DNA of 26,439 nt from IMG/VR virus record IMGVR_UViG_3300035698_016065, positions 1 through 26,439 of that record; one strand, given 5' to 3'. The position numbers and the translations under genes are program-made. Below are positions 24,062 to 26,439 of this stretch, piece after piece. This stretch comes from a virus. Under the pieces are notes generated by a model. The model did no database searches. It saw only the letters and a list, made by a program, of their open reading frames with translations, and was not told the origin of the DNA. How positions within the stretch are numbered: the first letter of the stretch is position 1; each line of letters opens with the position of its first letter.

Positions 24062-25246
24062 ATGAATCCTAAATCATTACTCGCTCAGGGTTTGGCATAT
24101 CGCTCCTACCGGCATGAAGTTCCTGCCCGTGCAGCTAAGTATGCGAAACTAACTGGTCACATTAAAGATGCGGCCGATCGTCGGATTACTGAAGTTCTTT
24201 GCGAACAACAGTTGGATCACATCCAGGGAATGGATGAGGCAACCTCTACTGGGGATGTCGCATTGTTCAAGAAATTCGCTCTGCGAGTTATCCCTCGTGT
24301 GTATCCTCAGATGTTCGTTAAGAATCTGGTAAGTGTTCAGCCTATTCCACTTCCGACCGCGAAGGTGTTCTATAAGGACTTCCTCCGTGATCCTGCTGGG
24401 ACTCGTCTGGATGACACTGGAAGCTTCTCTCGCACCTACGCTAACCGTGGTGACTCATCTGTTCAACAGCCTGTGGCAACTCCTCCTGCGTCTAGTGGAC
24501 CTACCCTGGTTACCACTAACGAGGGAACTGCTCCTGCTAAGATCAAGATGACTCTTACTGCTGCTGATATCTCAGCAGACAGCAAGGCACTTCAGTATGA
24601 GTTCTCTGCTGAATTGAATCAAGATCTCATGGCATATCATGGTATCTCTGCTGATGCTGAACTCGGTGCTGAAGCAGCTAGCGAGATTCAACGTGAGATT
24701 GAATACGACATTATCGAGACTCTTATGGCAGAAGCCGGAGCTGGTAATGTGAACTGGTCTGCGACTCCTCCTGCTGGGGATCAAGGCACGACCCTTAACA
24801 CTAATGCATACAATGCTACGATCTTCCACGCTATTTCGGATGCTCGTAATTTGGTGTTCAAGAAACGATATGCCTATCCTAACTGGATGGTTTGTCATCC
24901 GGACTTCGCTGTTCGCCTTGAGAAACTTGCCGGGTTCGAATATGATCCTAGCTTCAATGCTTCTCAGGTGATGCAGGGTCGTCAGTTCTTCGGAACTCTT
25001 CGTCGCCAGATTCAAGTCATGGTGGATCCATGGGTGAGCAATTCCTCGAAAGCCGTACTTGGCTATAAAGGCCAACAGGACTTCGAAGTTGGTTTGGTAT
25101 ATTCCCCCTATATTCCATTCTATGCGACTCAACAATTCCAGAATCCTGCAACTCTGCAGACTTCTCGTGCGTTGCTCTCTCGGCAATGCATCAGTATGTT
25201 GGTCCCGGATCAGTACTCGACAGTCACTTTGACTAATGCTAGTTAA
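24062..25246 (+). CDS. Major capsid protein (T4 gp23-like)
   Basis: A 394-residue HK97-fold major capsid protein of the gp23 type, placed right after the protease. VIPRVYPQMFVKNLVSVQP (about 76-94) matches the gp23 segment leading into the N-arm, and YKDFLRDP follows. Residues 57-60 read M-D-E/A, a T4-type cleavage site at about the place where gp23 is cut (65/66). The first ~59 residues are thus a likely removable delta domain. The mature protein would be about 335 residues. C-rich synonymous codons (CGT, CTC, ATC) are more common than in the neighbours, as in a highly expressed gene. An intrinsic terminator follows. Confidence 0.9.
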   Translation: MNPKSLLAQGLAYRSYRHEVPARAAKYAKLTGHIKDAADRRITEVLCEQQLDHIQGMDEATSTGDVALFKKFALRVIPRVYPQMFVKNLVSVQPIPLPTAKVFYKDFLRDPAGTRLDDTGSFSRTYANRGDSSVQQPVATPPASSGPTLVTTNEGTAPAKIKMTLTAADISADSKALQYEFSAELNQDLMAYHGISADAELGAEAASEIQREIEYDIIETLMAEAGAGNVNWSATPPAGDQGTTLNTNAYNATIFHAISDARNLVFKKRYAYPNWMVCHPDFAVRLEKLAGFEYDPSFNASQVMQGRQFFGTLRRQIQVMVDPWVSNSSKAVLGYKGQQDFEVGLVYSPYIPFYATQQFQNPATLQTSRALLSRQCISMLVPDQYSTVTLTNAS

Positions 25247-25280
25247 TAACTAGTTCTACTTAAAGTCACTTGGTCTTCAC

Positions 25281-25312
25281 AAGACTCCCTTTTAATCGAT
25301 GGAGTCTTTTTT
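25281..25312 (+). terminator. Intrinsic terminator after the major capsid gene
   Basis: AAGACTCC (25281-25288) pairs with GGAGTCTT (25301-25308), followed directly by a T-run (25305-25312). The 12-nt loop is CTTTTAATCGAT. This is a standard rho-independent shape, 35 nt downstream of the capsid stop. It overlaps the 3' end of the minus-strand frame, so it may also act between convergent genes. Confidence 0.75.
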
Positions 25313-25684
25313 GTCTTCTTGTTCTACTAATTTTTTAGCAATGATATTTTTGTACTTAGTAACTGCTAAAAATTTCCCCTCTTTCTTCTTCAACTCTATC
25401 AATTGTTTCACTTCCTCGATAGACATAGCATTCTCTCGTGCTTTCTGAGTTGCTGAGCCTCTCTTAGCAGCGTTACTCTGACTTTCTCGTAGCTTCTCCC
25501 GTTCTTCTACAGAAGCTTCTTTAAATCGGTTATAGAAGCCTCCTGGCTGTCTGCTGGCTTCGTGAGCATCTTTTATAGTTTCTTTAGAAATATGAGATTG
25601 AACCCCTGCCCGTAGTTGATCATATCTACCTCCAGGTTCTCTACATTTCTCAATGGCGTGTTTTATAGTTTCTTTAGAAATATG
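25292..25684 (-). CDS. Truncated minus-strand gene with 30-codon repeats
   Basis: The minus strand is open from 25693 down to a stop at 25292-25294 (TAA), with no plausible start before the junction. The protein is hydrophilic. It has two repeats beginning HISKETIK, each with a PGG-x-Y turn, 30 codons apart (25571 and 25661 on the + strand). A charged helical part and an IEEVKQLIELKKKEGKF segment near the end follow. Ser-Lys-Glu-Thr repeats recall DNA-binding NUMOD-like repeats of phage homing endonucleases, but no nuclease motif is visible. The frame stops being phage-like where the flanking sequence changes, so the 5' part is missing. Confidence 0.55.
   Translation of the reverse strand, partial: HISKETIKHAIEKCREPGGRYDQLRAGVQSHISKETIKDAHEASRQPGGFYNRFKEASVEEREKLRESQSNAAKRGSATQKARENAMSIEEVKQLIELKKKEGKFLAVTKYKNIIAKKLVEQEDKKDSID
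25571..25684. repeat. 24-bp direct repeat ending at the junction
   Basis: The same 24 bases, TTTTATAG then TTTCTTTAGAAATATG, occur at 25571-25594 and 25661-25684, 90 bp apart. They encode the repeated HISKETIK on the minus strand. The second copy ends exactly where the sequence character changes. Confidence 0.85.
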
Positions 25685-25718
25685 GGTAGTGTCCTAATTT
25701 GAAATGGAGGTGAAATCC

Positions 25719-25817
25719 GTGCCCATGAACTGGTACACCCATACGGAAGGGGCGCCGCCGATCAACTCACCAAGGGAGGCAGTTCAAGCGGCGATTGCCA
25801 GCGGCAGGTTCAGATAA
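25719..25817 (+). CDS. Possible small ORF with canonical Shine-Dalgarno
   Basis: A 32-residue frame starting GTG at 25719 (an ATG is at 25725), 7 nt after GGAGGT. The peptide includes WYTHTEGAPP and ends AIASGRFR. The ribosome-binding site is unlike the phage genes. It may be a real micro-protein, or the intact start of a gene later truncated. No function can be given. Confidence 0.3.
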   Translation: MPMNWYTHTEGAPPINSPREAVQAAIASGRFR

Positions 25818-25851
25818 TGAATGACAAATACGGCACGATCTGCCGAAATTT

Positions 25852-26259
25852 TCAGGCGGTCTGGTAGGGGTTGTTCCTCACTGGGATTTTGAGGTGATTC
25901 ATCGTTTCTGTTTCCCGGTATAACTCCCGCAAGACGTTGATCGCCTCCTGTGAGGCGTGAGGAAATCTCTCCGCTAAAAGAACCGATACGTGGATTTTTG
26001 AAGCGGAGATGTTGAATTCGATCTTATCCTCAAGCCGTTTAAGTTCCTTGATGATTCCCTTCAGCTCAAATCCGATCACTTGTTTGGTTTCAAATGACCT
26101 GTAAACAGTCAGAAGATCGTCTATTCTCTCAGAAAAATGGTCATCATTTTTGAGCAGGATCGAGAGCGAATCATCGTCGAAATCGAAGACCGGTCGAACC
26201 TGAAATTTTTCAGATGGTCGGTCTTTTCTCCCATTAAAAAAATCTGTCAGGTTTTCCAT
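25852..26259 (-). CDS. Unknown protein in foreign flank, distantly like 19995-20396
   Basis: A 135-residue, charged alpha/beta protein with no named family that I recognise. VFDFDDDSLSILLKND (about 24-39) and KQVIGFELKG (about 59-68) recall DUF2283-like strands. A C-terminal helix (SQEAINVLRELYRE) follows. The same order of segments appears in the phage protein at 19995. There is no Shine-Dalgarno before its ATG. It is the only convincing gene in the flank. Confidence 0.5.
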   Translation of the reverse strand: MENLTDFFNGRKDRPSEKFQVRPVFDFDDDSLSILLKNDDHFSERIDDLLTVYRSFETKQVIGFELKGIIKELKRLEDKIEFNISASKIHVSVLLAERFPHASQEAINVLRELYRETETMNHLKIPVRNNPYQTA

Positions 26260-26439
26260 AATAAATGGTCAAATTCATGGGTTCTTGGAACAGTATCGTC
26301 CTGCATCGCCGCCTCTGTCCACTTCCATTTGATTATTTGAAAGGAGTCGGAAACGAACACACAAAACACAAATCCCGGAACAGCGTCCATCTGGCATCCG
26401 GTAACGCCATATCGGCACAAAGGGCGCGAAACATAACAA

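Larger units (their letters stand above)
25685..26439. other. Foreign-looking flank after a sharp junction
   Basis: From 25685 on the sequence differs from the phage part. G+C is higher in places (37 of 60 bases at 25741-25800). A strong Shine-Dalgarno (GGAGGT, 25706-25711) appears. The dense + strand gene packing stops. Only one 32-codon frame and one minus-strand gene are seen; 26260-26439 holds nothing I can name. It may come from another organism by misassembly, or be an inserted element whose far end lies outside the window. Confidence 0.6.

Noticed and set aside
24572-25186. 204-codon minus-strand frame
   Set aside because: It lies entirely inside the capsid gene, has no known motif and a composition expected of the reverse complement of a biased coding sequence.
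26137-26340. 67-codon plus-strand frame in the foreign flank
   Set aside because: Antisense to the better-supported minus-strand gene at 25852-26259 and has no ribosome-binding site.
1-26439. tRNA genes
   Set aside because: No stretch with a convincing T-loop and acceptor pairing was noticed; a few GTTCGAAT-like strings fall within coding regions.

Overview
The window looks like a piece of a large tailed-phage (caudovirus) genome with a T4-type head module. It carries terminase large subunit, portal, MuF-like minor head protein, prohead protease/scaffold and a gp23-like major capsid protein. Between these lie recombination and replication genes: RecA, a Cas4/RecB-like Fe-S nuclease, a RuvC-like resolvase, a T5/T4-type 5' nuclease and a gp47/gp46 (SbcD/SbcC) pair. 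Nearly all genes lie on the + strand, packed end to end with 1-35 nt overlaps. Most starts lack a Shine-Dalgarno sequence and instead have an A/T-rich leader ending in TT or TC just before ATG. This would suit a host such as Bacteroidota, but the host cannot be fixed from this sequence.

Layout: 1-444 is the end of a proline-rich repeat protein, followed by a hairpin. 524-4224 holds recA, the PD-(D/E)XK nuclease, the RuvC-like resolvase, a possible sigma-like protein and a Mor-like regulator. 4224-10404 is the packaging and portal block. 10405-16785 starts with a promoter-leader element and holds small unknown genes, the 5' nuclease, and the SbcD and SbcC genes. 16772-20396 holds small genes plus a tightly coupled four-gene cassette: an HMUDK/alphaGPT-PPlase-family protein, a P-loop kinase, an HldE-like nucleotidyltransferase and a cytidine deaminase. 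This cassette looks like a thymidine/DNA base hypermodification or nucleotide pathway. 20397-25246 starts with a near-identical copy of the promoter-leader element. It then carries two unknown genes, three tandem paralogous small basic proteins, the prohead protease-scaffold and the major capsid protein, and ends in a good intrinsic terminator.

Beyond the terminator, a minus-strand phage reading frame with 30-codon repeats runs to about 25684. It stops exactly at the end of a 24-bp direct repeat. The last ~755 bp look foreign: mixed and locally higher G+C, a canonical Shine-Dalgarno, and no phage-like gene packing. This is either an assembly chimera or a real insertion or recombination boundary.

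The most interesting points are: the base-modification cassette; the three tandem proteins, whose N-termini fit both a capsid-targeting signal and the T4-type protease consensus, as the capsid protein also does; and the two ~45-nt promoter-leader copies 10 kb apart, whose TATAAG core recalls T4-type late promoters and which may be read by the sigma-like protein in this window.
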